From JAFEBO01 sp044221315 (lineage in GTDB: Bacteria > Planctomycetota > Phycisphaerae > Phycisphaerales > UBA1924): a DNA stretch of 64,000 nt. Shown here one piece after another: positions 38,073-48,500 of the stretch. The notes beneath the pieces were generated by a model, which made no database searches, had not been told where the DNA came from, and saw only the letters and a program-made list of their open reading frames with translations. The DNA is taken from assembly GCA_044221315.1 (NCBI GenBank), contig JBGAPK010000013.1, positions 31,941 through 95,940 on the forward strand, given 5' to 3'. The translations under genes and the position numbers were made by a program. The number at the start of each line of letters is the position of its first letter. Position 1 is the first letter of the stretch.

Positions 38073-38147
38073 GGTGGCCAACGGGACTCGAACCCGCGAC
38101 CCCGAGGATCACAACCTCGTGCTCTAACCAACTGAGCTATGGCCACC
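38073..38147 (-). tRNA. tRNA-His (GTG anticodon)
   Basis: Read on the minus strand: acceptor GTGGCCA pairs with TGGCCAC, D-arm GCTCAGTTGGTTAGAGC, anticodon stem CGAGG/CCTCG around loop TTGTGAT (anticodon GTG), and T-arm GCGGGTTCGAGTCCCG. An extra G at -1 faces C73, the identity mark of tRNA-His. CCA is not encoded. A short T run follows the 3' end. Confidence 0.97.
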
Positions 38148-38217
38148 ATCTGAGCCGCACGCAAAGCGCCGGCCGGGTGGAAGGATACGACGCGTCGGGC
38201 CTCGAATCGACCCCGAA

Positions 38218-38922
38218 CTAGGCCTTCGAGCTCTGCCGCGCCCTGGCCGCGTTGGAGAGTTCGACGATCGCCGGCACCTGCGCCGAATCGTTGAAATAGT
38301 CCAGAATCCACGCCAGGCCGCCCGCCCGGTACAGATCCACGAACATCTCGACCGTTCCGGGGCAGTACCGATTCCCGATGCCCCGCTGGAGCTCGAGAAT
38401 CGCCCGCTCCGCAGCGCCCTCCCCCGTGTCGCGCCGGTACGGGCGCAGGCTGGTCATCGCGTCGAACGAATCTATGACCGCGAAATAACGCGCCGCGACC
38501 GGGATCTGGTCGCCGGCGATCCGGTCCGGATATCCAAGCCCGTCAAACCTCTCGTGATGCCAACGAACCAGGTTCAGAACAACCGGGTCGGTCTCGCCCA
38601 TGCGCACCAGCCGCTCGTGCCCGAGCGTCGTGTGCGTTTGCATCACCGCAAATTCCTGTTCGGTGAGCTTGCCCGGCTTCTGAAGAATCCCGGAAGGGAT
38701 ATCGATCTTCCCGATGTCGTGCAGCGCCGCGGCCACGGTCAGACGCTCGAGCAATTCCGCGTCCGCTCCGGCCTTCTCGGCGAGCGCCCTCGTATAGAGA
38801 ACCACGCGCCAGGTATGCGCGGCCGTGCTCGTGTCCTTGGCCTCGAGAAGCCCAACGAGCGCCTGGATGATTTCGGGGAGCATCAATGTAAAACCATACG
38901 GCGCGAATCTGAACGTGATCAC
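38218..38922 (-). CDS. HD-GYP domain protein (probable c-di-GMP phosphodiesterase)
   Basis: A 234-residue protein that is almost all HD-GYP domain. HDIGKIDIP has the HD pair (about residues 68-69), and HHERFDGLGYPD carries the HHExxDGxGYP extension that marks the HD-GYP class. HD-GYP enzymes hydrolyse c-di-GMP to GMP in known cases; here this is inferred. The start GTG directly follows the stop of the SpoIIE phosphatase gene (TGA then GTG), so the two are translated in tandem. It may act with the nearby PilZ proteins. Confidence 0.88.
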   Translation of the reverse strand: MITFRFAPYGFTLMLPEIIQALVGLLEAKDTSTAAHTWRVVLYTRALAEKAGADAELLERLTVAAALHDIGKIDIPSGILQKPGKLTEQEFAVMQTHTTLGHERLVRMGETDPVVLNLVRWHHERFDGLGYPDRIAGDQIPVAARYFAVIDSFDAMTSLRPYRRDTGEGAAERAILELQRGIGNRYCPGTVEMFVDLYRAGGLAWILDYFNDSAQVPAIVELSNAARARQSSKA

Positions 38923-40071
38923 TCAGCAGACGCGAACAAGCAGGAGAGTCTGATCGTCCGCCGACGGACCGAAGCTACGAACCCGATCCATCACGCTCTG
39001 ATAGACGTCCTTAAGCTCGCGCGCCGGCGCGACCCGCACTGCTTCCTGCAGGGCTTCGGCCATGCCGTTCAGGCCGAATTCTCGACCCCGCTCATCGCGG
39101 ACCTCCACCAGACCGTCGCTGAAGATCGCGAGAACGTCGTGCGGCCTCGCCGCAAAGCTGCCGAAACCAAATCTCTCGACCTCCTCCACGCCAAGCGGAA
39201 GATGCTCATTGTCAACCGTGCGCCAGGATTGATCCAGCGCCGAAAAGTGAAAGATCGGAAGGTGCCCCGCCAGCGCGAACCGAACCATTCCATCCGGCGT
39301 GAGACGAAGGCACGCGAGCGTCGCGAACATCTCCGGCTTGGTGAGTTCGTATGTGATCCGGTTCACATCGGTCAGAATGGTTCCGAGGTCGCCACCCGCC
39401 AGCAACCGGGTTCGGATGCTCGCCTTGAGCATTCCCATCACGATCCCCGCCCCGACACCGTGACCGGACACGTCCGCCAGAAACAGGTCCACCTCGCTCC
39501 CTCCCTCACGAATCACCACGTCGATCAGATCCCCTCCCATCTCACTCGATGGTTCCGAACGCGAATAAATCTCGGCGCGCCGCGTCCGCGTCTCGATCAG
39601 CGGCACGATTAACTCGTGCATTTTTCGAGCAACATCAAGCTCGGCACGCGACCGCGCACCCACGCGGTCGAACTGCCGAATCACCTTCACGAGGACGACG
39701 TAGCCCACGACAATGGAAATGATGCCCGTGGTCGTGTAAGCCAGGCGGTGCGCTACGGCCGCCGATTCGGGAACCGCCATCGCGACGCCCGCACGCGCCA
39801 ATGCGAGGCTCATGCCCCAAGGCAGAATCGCCGAACTCGGAACGATGAACAGCAGCCAGGCAAAACGCCGGAACACAAATGTTGCCGCCCAACCGACCGA
39901 GATGAGTCCTCCCGCCACTCCCGATACGAGGACGTACGCCGGCGCGAAAGGCGTCTGCGGCACAGTCATCAGCAGCACCGGCATCGGCGCGAATACGCAA
40001 AAGACTCCGACAAACAAGATTCGCCAATCGGCACCCTGTATTCGAGCGGCGGTCTGTTCGTGAGGCGACAT
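38923..40071 (-). CDS. Membrane-anchored SpoIIE-type serine phosphatase
   Basis: 382 residues. Four or five N-terminal membrane segments (about residues 18-135) lead into a helical linker (RAELDVARKMHELIVPLIET) and a PP2C/SpoIIE domain: EMGGDLIDV, LFLADVSGHGVGAGIVMGML, FATLACLRLTPDGMVRFA, IFSDGLVEVRDERGREFG, and DQTLLLVRV. Metal-binding aspartates are in MGGDL, LADVSGHG and the final DDQT. It would dephosphorylate serine on a target such as an anti-sigma antagonist; no such target gene is next to it. It is followed without a gap by the HD-GYP gene. Confidence 0.9.
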   Translation of the reverse strand: MSPHEQTAARIQGADWRILFVGVFCVFAPMPVLLMTVPQTPFAPAYVLVSGVAGGLISVGWAATFVFRRFAWLLFIVPSSAILPWGMSLALARAGVAMAVPESAAVAHRLAYTTTGIISIVVGYVVLVKVIRQFDRVGARSRAELDVARKMHELIVPLIETRTRRAEIYSRSEPSSEMGGDLIDVVIREGGSEVDLFLADVSGHGVGAGIVMGMLKASIRTRLLAGGDLGTILTDVNRITYELTKPEMFATLACLRLTPDGMVRFALAGHLPIFHFSALDQSWRTVDNEHLPLGVEEVERFGFGSFAARPHDVLAIFSDGLVEVRDERGREFGLNGMAEALQEAVRVAPARELKDVYQSVMDRVRSFGPSADDQTLLLVRVC

Positions 40072-40137
40072 GCCGAAAGAAATCCTACTTGAAAACAGGC
40101 GCTTCCGCCCGACAGAATTTTTGCGTTCGGTGTTCCA

Positions 40138-41220
40138 TCACCCGCTACGCGCGTGAAGGATGTCCGTCAGCACATCCGCCTGATGGTCCGCGTGATAACT
40201 GCTCCGCACCAGCGGTCCGCTCTCGACAACCTTGAAGCCGCGCTCCCGGCCTTCGGCCTTGAACATCGCGAACGTGTCCGGATGCACCCAGCGATCCATC
40301 GGGAGGTGATTCCGCGTCGGCTGGAGGTACTGCCCGATCGTGAGGATGTCACAAGCGTCGGACGAATTTGGGAAAGGGCGGGTCTTGGTCTGCACCTCGT
40401 CGATCAGATCCAAGACCTCTTCATCCCGCTCCCCGATGCCGACCATGATCCCTGTCTTTGCGACGCCACCCTGCTGCTTGACCCGGCGGAGCAATTCCAA
40501 AGATCGATCAAATTTCGCGCTCGGTCGGACCGCCGGGTACATGCGCCGAACGGTCTCGAGATTGTGATTGATGATGTGGGGTTTGGCGTCGATCACCATC
40601 TGGAGCGCCGGCCAGTTTCCCTCAAAATCGGGGATCAGCACCTCGATGCTCATTTCCGGGCAGGATTCGCGCGTTCGAAGAATCGTCTCGGCCCAGATTC
40701 CAGCTCCCCCGTCCGCAAGTTCGTCCCGATTGACGCTGGTGATCACAACGTGTTTGAGACCCATCAGGGCCAGGCTTTCAGCAACCCGGCGGGGCTCGTC
40801 CTTGTCCACCGAGCCCGGCCGACCGGTCTTCACGTTGCAGAAGCCGCAAGCCCTCGTGCAGGTGTCCCCCAAGATCATGATGGTCGCCACCCCTCGGGCC
40901 CAGCATTCCCCCATGTTGGGGCAGCCAGCCTCTTCACAGACCGTGTGCAACTTATTTACCGACATGATGTTGCGCAGTTTTTCGTACCCCGGCCCCCCGG
41001 GAACTTTGGCCTTCAGCCATGGCGGCTTGCGCTTCACGGCAAGCTGTTCATTTGAGCCCCCCTGGTTGTTCAGGATCATGCCCGAAAGGCTCACCGCCGG
41101 CTGGTCCATGCGCCGGAGCGGGTCGCCTCCGGCAGGTCGCGGATGCCTGGCGAGGGTCTTGGCCAGCGATTCGGGCGACATCCCCGGTGGAAGCGACGGA
41201 CTGCGCGGCTCAGAAGTCAT
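40138..41220 (-). CDS. lipA: Lipoyl synthase (radical SAM)
   Basis: Inserts two sulfurs into octanoyl groups on lipoyl domains. The auxiliary cluster Cys95, Cys100 and Cys106 follow the CX4CX5C pattern (CEEAGCPNMGEC), and the radical SAM cluster Cys121, Cys125, Cys128 are in CTRACGFC. The C-terminal RSSYHAD holds the Ser that ligates the auxiliary cluster. Length is 360, longer than E. coli (321) because of a Ser/Pro-rich N-terminal extension. No lipB is adjacent. It is divergent from the SLBB gene. Confidence 0.97.
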   Translation of the reverse strand: MTSEPRSPSLPPGMSPESLAKTLARHPRPAGGDPLRRMDQPAVSLSGMILNNQGGSNEQLAVKRKPPWLKAKVPGGPGYEKLRNIMSVNKLHTVCEEAGCPNMGECWARGVATIMILGDTCTRACGFCNVKTGRPGSVDKDEPRRVAESLALMGLKHVVITSVNRDELADGGAGIWAETILRTRESCPEMSIEVLIPDFEGNWPALQMVIDAKPHIINHNLETVRRMYPAVRPSAKFDRSLELLRRVKQQGGVAKTGIMVGIGERDEEVLDLIDEVQTKTRPFPNSSDACDILTIGQYLQPTRNHLPMDRWVHPDTFAMFKAEGRERGFKVVESGPLVRSSYHADHQADVLTDILHARSG

Positions 41221-41521
41221 CTATTTGACTGTAGGAAGTGCCAGCCCGACGCCGGGCCGGAACCGACGCGTTTGGCCTTACCCGCATCTTCTGCGCGAAC
41301 CTTCATCCAGCGGCAAGCGAAGGTCCGATCAAAACCCGCCGGGTGAACAGCCGATGCAAGGGGCGGCGATTTCATCCCACGGGGTGCTCAACGTGCCTTC
41401 CGACCCCGGAGGCGATAATCGCCGGGCGTCTCTGGCATTGACAACCGCACGCCGGGTGATACGGTGCGACGGCTGGGCCAAGGCCCCGACAGGTCTACAG
41501 ATTCTGAACCAGGAGCCGACT
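41221..41521. other. Divergent spacer between lipA and the polysaccharide-export gene
   Basis: A 301-base region with no gene. It holds the promoter at 41438-41465 and a leader of about 50 bases for the exopolysaccharide locus. The half nearer lipA shows no clear promoter. Confidence 0.6.
41438..41465 (+). promoter_or_regulatory. Promoter of the exopolysaccharide/exosortase locus
   Basis: A consensus -35 TTGACA (41438-41443), a 16-base spacer, then TACGGT (41460-41465) preceded by TG-A (TGATACGGT), an extended -10. A transcript would start near 41472, about 50 bases before the TTG start at 41522. This is the best promoter seen in the window. Confidence 0.62.
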
Positions 41522-43363
41522 TTGAAGCCCACGACCCCGACCCCGACCTCCAGACCCGGCACCGCGTTTCTGACGCGGATCGCCTGGCGCCTCGTCGCGG
41601 CCAGCGGGGGAATTGCCGGATTGGCAATGACCGGCTGCGAATCAGACTCGTTCATCGACCCGAGCGTCATCGGCCGCTGGGAGCACACCCCCACCAAGGT
41701 GCCGATTCTCGAGCGAATCGCGAGCATCGAGGAAGCCAAGGGCGACCTGGTCGAGCACAGCGCCGTCACGCCCGAAGACCTGTACGCCGACCCGCGCGAT
41801 TACCGCGTCGGACCCGGCGACGGGCTCCAGATTGAGATCTGGGACTTTGTGGAAACCGGACGGGGCCCTGAAATATTCGAGCGCGTGGTCGACCCGGTGG
41901 GCATGATTGAAATGCCGCAGCTCGGCCGCCAGTTTGTCGGCGGCAAGTCGGTAGAGCAGGTGCGCGACATGCTCGTGGACGCGATGAAGAAGTTCATCGC
42001 CGATCCGCTGGTCGGCGTTGTGGTGAAAGAACTGCGCCAGCAGACGTTCACAATCGTGGGAGCGGTCGATCGGCCCGGCCCCTACTTCATCCCATCCACC
42101 GACTACAAGTTGCTCGAGGCAATCACCGCCGGCGGCCGGATCGACGACAAGGTCAAAGAAGTCTATGTGATCCGTCAGGTGCCGCTGGATGAGCGCGCCA
42201 TGAGCCCTCGCGACACCCGCAGGTCACCCCTGCCCAGCGCCGGTCCTACCCGGACCCCGGGACAGCCGGCCGACAGCGCTCCGAAGACAGAGCAGCCCAA
42301 ATCGGGCGAATCGCTGATCGATCTCATCGACCAGCTTTCTCAACCAAAGGACAAGCCCGAGGGCGGCGCCCCCGCGACTCCGGCGCCCAGGCCGCAGGCC
42401 GAGCCCCCGGTGCAACTGCCGGATTCCCCGGGCGTTCCACCCTCCAATCCAGTTCCGCCGAGCGAGCCCAAGCCCGTCAGCCCTGCCCCGCAGCCGACGC
42501 CAACTCCGCCTCCAGCCACACCTGCGCCCAAGCCGGAGCCCGCGAAGCCGGAGCCCCAGAAGCCGCCGGTCGACTTGCCGTCGCCCGGAATGATGGACGA
42601 CGGCTTGGGCACTCCGGCGCTTGCACGGCGGGAACGCCGCGCCGCTTTCGGCGATGAGCCGAGCGCCGGCAGGGGCACGAGCCCGACGATCGACCTTCCC
42701 GACCCAAGCCGCTCTGCCCAGCCCGCCTCGAAGACGAGCACGCCGCAGAGTTCGTGGGTGTTCATCGACGGGAAGTGGGTGCAGTTGGCCGTTGGCCAGC
42801 CCGCGAAATCCGGCGATGCAGACAAAAAGGACCGGGCCGCCGAGCGACCCCGGGTCGTCGCCCAGCGCGTGATTCGCGTGCCGTATCAGCAGTTGATTGA
42901 GGGAGACACGAGCCTCAACATCGTGATTAGGCCGGGTGACGTGATCCGAATTCCCGCATTGCCCCGGGGCGAGGTTTATATAGCCGGGCAGGTCGTTCGT
43001 CCGGGCGTGTACAACCTCTCAGAAACGGGGCGTCTGACGCTTCTGAGGGCCGTTACGTCGGCGTCGGGCGGGCTTTCCAATCTTGCCATCCCGGAGCGAG
43101 TGGATCTGGTGCGAGTGGTGGGCGACGGCCAGCAGGCGATGATCCGCCTCGACATGCGGGCGATCGCCGAGGGAACGCAGCCGGACGTGTATCTGAAGCC
43201 GGACGACATGGTCAACGTGGGCACGAACTTCTGGGCTTTCCCGCTGGCGGTTCTGCGGAACGGGTTCCGCATGAACTACGGGTGGGGCCTGGTGGTCGAT
43301 CGCAACTTCGGGTCGGACATCTTCGGTGTGCCACCCGAATCGCAAGGTTTCAACGGCTTCTAG
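41522..43363 (+). CDS. Polysaccharide export (SLBB) lipoprotein, Wza-like
   Basis: 613 residues. The TTG start has AGGAG 8 bases upstream and gives a short signal ending in LAMTGC (Cys39), a lipobox-like site. A poly-export domain (DYRVGPGDGLQIEIWDF, PVGMIEMPQLGRQFVGGKS) is followed by one SLBB domain (TFTIVGAVDRPGPYFIPSTD), a Pro-rich linker of about 180 residues, and a second SLBB (VYIAGQVVRPGVYNLSETG). This class forms the outer-membrane channel for polysaccharide. The in-frame part upstream is rejected since it overlaps lipA on the other strand. Confidence 0.9.
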   Translation: MKPTTPTPTSRPGTAFLTRIAWRLVAASGGIAGLAMTGCESDSFIDPSVIGRWEHTPTKVPILERIASIEEAKGDLVEHSAVTPEDLYADPRDYRVGPGDGLQIEIWDFVETGRGPEIFERVVDPVGMIEMPQLGRQFVGGKSVEQVRDMLVDAMKKFIADPLVGVVVKELRQQTFTIVGAVDRPGPYFIPSTDYKLLEAITAGGRIDDKVKEVYVIRQVPLDERAMSPRDTRRSPLPSAGPTRTPGQPADSAPKTEQPKSGESLIDLIDQLSQPKDKPEGGAPATPAPRPQAEPPVQLPDSPGVPPSNPVPPSEPKPVSPAPQPTPTPPPATPAPKPEPAKPEPQKPPVDLPSPGMMDDGLGTPALARRERRAAFGDEPSAGRGTSPTIDLPDPSRSAQPASKTSTPQSSWVFIDGKWVQLAVGQPAKSGDADKKDRAAERPRVVAQRVIRVPYQQLIEGDTSLNIVIRPGDVIRIPALPRGEVYIAGQVVRPGVYNLSETGRLTLLRAVTSASGGLSNLAIPERVDLVRVVGDGQQAMIRLDMRAIAEGTQPDVYLKPDDMVNVGTNFWAFPLAVLRNGFRMNYGWGLVVDRNFGSDIFGVPPESQGFNGF

Positions 43364-43701
43364 GTCCGGGCCGAAAGCAGATTCAAGCGCCGATAGTGCG
43401 CGACTGGCATGGTTTGGACCCCAAAGGAGTGAACCTCTCGGTGGTTGCCTTGCGTAAGGGGGTAGCCATTCGAGGCAAGGGGCGTCGCCTTGCGCTCCGG
43501 GCTTGATAACCGGGCGGGGATGACCGATCTGCCAAGAATCACCTCCTCCGCCCGGAGATCCGGAATTCTCCGGGACCGGTGGCCATCGGTCGAGTCGCTG
43601 CCCTTGAGACCTACGCCTTGACAACTGTTCCTCAAAATGCGGCAACGAGGCAGACCCTTTCGGGCATCGGCCCGGGGGCGGCGAACCGCTCCGGCGGGGG
43701 G
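43364..43701. other. 338-base spacer before the exosortase gene
   Basis: No clear gene. Short inverted repeats (TTGCCT/AGGCAA near 43443-43480, and TCCGGAATTCTCCGGGA near 43557-43573) are visible, but no known riboswitch fits. The exosortase frame is open from a GTG at 43579, so up to 123 bases of this spacer could be coding. Confidence 0.4.
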
Positions 43702-45498
43702 ATGGGCGAGAACCGGATCGGGGGTCTGGTGACACCGCCGCAGGCGGCGATGTCGCTGCTGCTCCTGGTGGGTGTCTGCGTTCTCTTCTGGCACTGGCTG
43801 CTTCGCCAGCATTGGCTTTCGCTGGGTGCGCCCAGCGACTGGGGTCACGCGTACGTCATTCCGCTGATCAGCGTGTACCTCCTGTGGCGCGAGCGCGAGG
43901 AGATCGCCCGGACGCCCGCCTCGACATTCTGGCCCGGGGTGCTGCCGTTCCTTCTGGGGATCGGCGCGTACTTCGTTTCGGTGGTCGTGATCAAGAACCA
44001 CATGCTGCAGGGGCTGTCGATCGTGCTGACAATCGCCGGGCTCGCGCTGCTCCTGACGGGCCCGCGGATGTTCCGGATCCTGTTCCTGCCCATTGCCTAT
44101 CTGGTGTTCGCGATCACGATCAGCGAGATGATCATGATCAAGATCACGTTCCAGTTGCAGCTCATCGCGAGCCAAGGCGCCGGGTTCATGCTGGGCCTGC
44201 TGGGGCCTCTGATGGACTTCACGGTGGACGTGAACGGCAACACTCTGATCGTGACGCCGAAGGGCAAAGCGCCGATGCCCCTGAACGTCGCGGAGGCGTG
44301 CTCGGGAATGCGGATGGTGATCGCGTTCGTCGCCCTCGCGGGCGCGGTGGCGCTGATTTCGGCGCGGCACTGGTGGCAGCGGGTGGCGGTCGTTGTGCTC
44401 GCCCTGCCGGTCGCGATCTTCATGAACGTCATTCGGGTTGCGGTGCTGGGAATCGCGAGCACGCTGAGCGGCGAACTGGCCAAGGGCGATGCGCACATGG
44501 CGATCGGCACGTTCCTGCTCGTGCCCGGGCTGCTGCTCTTCCTGGGAATCGTGTGGGCGCTGGGAAAGGTCGTGGACGAGCCGAACGGGGGCGCCAAGGT
44601 GTTCTCGACACCGCCTGTGCGGACACGGGGCTGGGCCGGCCTTCGGCGGCCGTCATTCATTCTCTCCGTCATCGTCATGTCGATCTGCGGCGCGAGCATG
44701 ACCGCCGGGATTCACTACGCCGGGATTCACCTCCGCAAGAAAGCGATCCAGGCTCCGGGGGGCCGGGCCCTGATCTCTCTCCCGAGCGACACTCCGACAT
44801 GGAGCCAGGTCGGGAGCGACAAGCTTGAGTCTGCGGAAATCGAGGAGACGCTCGGCACCAAGAACTACGTCACCCGCACCTACCGTCGCAAGGACACCCG
44901 ACCTGACCAGCCGCCGGCGCAGCTGCAGCTGCACGCGGCGTATTACACGGGCGGCGTGGACACGGTTCCGCACATTCCCGAGCGCTGCTTCCTGGGCGCG
45001 GGCATGCAGATCGGGCAGGGCACGACGGTCGTTCCGCTGCACCTTGACGCGTCCGGCTGGTCGGTGCACCCCAAGGCCGAGCAGGCCGAGAAGCGCGGGC
45101 TGTACCGCCAGCGAGTGCCGAACTGGTCGCGCGAGGGCGCGGGCCAGAGCGTGACCCTGCCGCGCGAGCCCGGGAAGCTTGAACTGCGGGTTACCGAGTT
45201 CTCCGACGAGAGCGGGCGGAACAAGCTGTACGCGGGTTATTTCTTTGTTGCCAACGGCGGCCACGTCAGCAGCGCCGAGGCGGTCCGCCTGCTGGCATTC
45301 GATCTGAAGAACGACTATGCGTACTTCCTGAAGGTACAGTTCACGAGCGGATCGGTGCAGAGCCCGCAGGAACTCGCCGAGCAGGCGAGCAGCCTGCTCA
45401 ACGAGCTGCTGCCGGACCTGATGCGCTGCGTTCCGGACTGGGTCGAAGTGGAGGCGGGCGAGTACCCGCCGAAGGAAGATGTCAAGAATGCGTCCTGA
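43702..45498 (+). CDS. Exosortase fused to EpsI (DUF3485) domain
   Basis: About 598 residues. An eight-helix exosortase part has the catalytic triad Cys200 (EACSGMRM), Arg245 (FMNVIRVAVLG) and His265 (GDAHMAIGTF). Exosortases are intramembrane transpeptidases that sort PEP-CTERM-type proteins. A further membrane segment leads to an EpsI/DUF3485 domain (LQLHAAYYTGGVDTVPHIPE, RCFLGAGM). Fusion of the two is known in some lineages. No PEP-CTERM substrate is seen in this window. The start is uncertain: ATG 43702 is used, GTG 43579 possible. Confidence 0.9.
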   Translation: MGENRIGGLVTPPQAAMSLLLLVGVCVLFWHWLLRQHWLSLGAPSDWGHAYVIPLISVYLLWREREEIARTPASTFWPGVLPFLLGIGAYFVSVVVIKNHMLQGLSIVLTIAGLALLLTGPRMFRILFLPIAYLVFAITISEMIMIKITFQLQLIASQGAGFMLGLLGPLMDFTVDVNGNTLIVTPKGKAPMPLNVAEACSGMRMVIAFVALAGAVALISARHWWQRVAVVVLALPVAIFMNVIRVAVLGIASTLSGELAKGDAHMAIGTFLLVPGLLLFLGIVWALGKVVDEPNGGAKVFSTPPVRTRGWAGLRRPSFILSVIVMSICGASMTAGIHYAGIHLRKKAIQAPGGRALISLPSDTPTWSQVGSDKLESAEIEETLGTKNYVTRTYRRKDTRPDQPPAQLQLHAAYYTGGVDTVPHIPERCFLGAGMQIGQGTTVVPLHLDASGWSVHPKAEQAEKRGLYRQRVPNWSREGAGQSVTLPREPGKLELRVTEFSDESGRNKLYAGYFFVANGGHVSSAEAVRLLAFDLKNDYAYFLKVQFTSGSVQSPQELAEQASSLLNELLPDLMRCVPDWVEVEAGEYPPKEDVKNAS

Positions 45499-45567
45499 GT
45501 CGCGGGGCCCTGGGTCCCGCTGTTCGATTGATGGTGTCTGAGTCTGCTTGAACCCGGAGCATTGTCC

Positions 45568-48500
45568 ATGGCGGCAAAGGTCAACACAAAGTTCGTCGCG
45601 ATCCTGGTGGGCGTGCTGGTCCTGATGGCCGGCGGCGTAGGCGCGGCGGCGTACATGGTTCTCTTCAAATCCGCTTCGGACTTCGTGAAGCAGGGCGATG
45701 CCCTGATGAAAGCGGGAAAGCCGCTCGACGCCGAAAAGGTGTACGGAAAGGCGGTGAGCAAGGAGCCGACGAACATCGAGTATCTGCGCAAGTGGCGCGA
45801 GAGCCTCGAGAAGATGGCGCCGGCGACCCAGACTCTCTTCGACGCGAAGTACCCGCAGTACACGATCGTGCGCAAGAAGATCGCCGACCTCCAGCGGACC
45901 GACACGAAGGCGCACCGCGACCACCTCGACGTGTACCTTCAGACGATCCAGAACGCGGGCTACAGCCGTCAGTTCTGCGAGGCGCTCGCGCAGGCCGCCA
46001 CCGACGCGCTCGCGCAGTACGGCGATGGCAAGAGCGGGTTTGGCGAGGGAGAGGAACTGCGGCGCTACCGAGCGCTGGCAAATCTCAAGATCCTCCTCGA
46101 GTCGAAAAACCTGAAGGACGCGGACGATCAGCAGATCAAGGCCGACTTTGACGCGGCGCTCGCGGCCGATCCGGGCGATGTGGACAGTGTGTTGGGGCTC
46201 CACGCGTGGTACGTGTATCACGCGGACGCCGCTATGAACAACCAGCGTCCCGACGAGGGGATCAAGCTGGCGGAGCAGGGCCGGGAAGTGGTGCGCGCCT
46301 TCTCGGCAAAGGCGCCCAAGGAGCCGCGGACCAAGGTCACGTCGATGGGCTGGCTGCTCGCGGACGCCCGGCGTCGTGCCGCGGCCATGAACAAGATCGA
46401 AGACCGCCGGAAGGTTGCGGAGCAGCTGAAGCAGGAGGGCCGGGCCGCACTCGACGAGGCGGGCGCGCTTCTCCTTGAACTTCCCCCCGATCAGATCGAT
46501 GCGCAGACCGTGTCGCAGTTCACGTTCATGGAACTGCAGCTGGACGATTCGGGGAAGCTCGATCGAAGCCGCAAGGTGCTCGACCGGTGCCTGGCGTCGC
46601 GCCCCGAAGACGCGGCCCTGCTGATCAACAAGTCCGAGGCAGAGGCGCTCTCACGCGACTACGACGGTGCGATCAACACGCTGCAGAAAGTCCGTGATCT
46701 GCCCAACCCGGCGCTGAGCGTGGCGGGGCGGCTTCTGTGGTACCGCAAGAACGAGGCGCTGTTCCGACAGGCCACTCTCGCGCTCAAGGCGCTCGAGCAG
46801 TCGAGCGATCCGGACCCGGCGAAGGAGAAGCAGTTGCGTGCGGCGTGGCTCGAAAAGGCCAAGATCCGGCGCGCCGAATTGGCAAAGATCGATCCGGACA
46901 CTTCGGCGCGGATGCTCTTTGTTGACGGCAAGATCAAGCTCGCCGAGGAGGACTATCAGAACGCCCAGCGTCTGCTCCTCTCGTACCTCTCGCTCGTGAA
47001 TGAGGCCGACCAGGACGGGCTTTTCGCGGCGGCGAACGCGTCATTCCGGCTTAACCAGCCCGGCAAGGCCAAGGACCTGCTGGAAAAGGTGCTGCAGATA
47101 AACAACGCCAACGTGCCGGCAATTCTCACCCTCGCGGAGGTAGAGATACGACTCAAGAACCTGGACCGCGCCAAAGAGCTTTACACGGCGGCCGACACCC
47201 TCATCCCCAACAACGAGCAGATCAAGAAGCGTCTCCGGGAGATCGGGCAGGAGCAGGGCGAGATCGACACGGACGACCCGGTGCAGAAGGTCATCCTCGA
47301 GGCGCGGGCCAAGCGTGAGGCGGGCGACGACAAGGGCATGCTGAAGGTGCTGCAGGACGGTGCGGAAAAGTCGAACTACGACGCCCGCATCGTGCAGGCC
47401 CTCGTGCAGCTTCGCACCAATGCCAACGACGTCAAGGGCGCGCAGGAGATCATCGAGAAGGCGCTCAAGGTCAACACGAACGAGGAGCAGAAGGCCGCCT
47501 TCATCAAGTTCCTGAAGGTCCTGAGCGTGGAGGACAGCACTCTGGCCAACGTGCAGGCGGTTGAATTGGCGCCGAACCTGACGAACGTGGACAAGCTTGT
47601 GCTGCAGCTGGGATATCTGACCGCTGGCGGCGCCAAGTACAGCGATCAGGCCAAGGCGATCGCAACGGAACTCGAGCAGAAGTACGCGGACCAGCCGGTG
47701 GTCATCGAGACGCTCTTCCTTCGCGCGATCCGCGAAAAGCGGATGGCCGATGCCAGGAAGTGGGCCGACCTGGCGGTCGCGAAGAACATCGATACGTTCG
47801 ACGGCGCCACGTTCAAGTCGCGGATGCTCGCGGCCGAGGGCCGCAAGCGTGAAGCGGTCACGCTCATGGAGCAGGGCTCCCAGCGTTACAACTACAACGT
47901 CGAGGCCTGGCGCGTGCTCGCGGCGTTGCAGAGCGAAGAGGGGATGATGGCGGAGGCCGTCGCCAGCATGCAACGCGCCGTCAATCTGCGCCCGGACGAT
48001 CCGACTTCTGCGCTGCAATATTCCGCCACGCTTGTCGCGGCCGGCAAGAACGAAGACGCGTTGAAGCTCATGCGTGAGAAGGCCAAGCTCCTGCCCGACT
48101 CGATCGCCGTGCGGGACGAATGGCTGCGCCTCGAAGGGACCGCGGGAGACAAAGAGGTCGCGCTGAAGGAGCGCGAACGCGACGTCGTCCGCGATCCGGC
48201 CAACCGGATGTACAAGGTGCAGGTTGCGGCACTCAACGTGGATCTTCGGCGCTGGGACGAGGCACGCAAGCGGATCGAGGAAATCCGCGCAACGCAGGAC
48301 GGTCTTGACATCGTGCGGATCGATGCGAGCCGGTGGATGGATCAGAACAACCCTGAGGCCGCCGAGAAGGCGTTCCGCGACTACATCGCAAAGGTCAAGG
48401 ACGGCCCGGACGGAAAGAACAAGGCCGGCGAGGCGCTCGAGGCGCTCGCCCGATTCATGGTGCCCAACGGCCAACCCCAGCGGGCGGTGGCGGCCCTCGA

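Noticed and set aside
43364..43578. A c-di-GMP (GEMM) riboswitch before the exosortase gene.
   Set aside because: Only a 6-bp stem with an unfitting loop was found; the conserved GEMM core was not seen.
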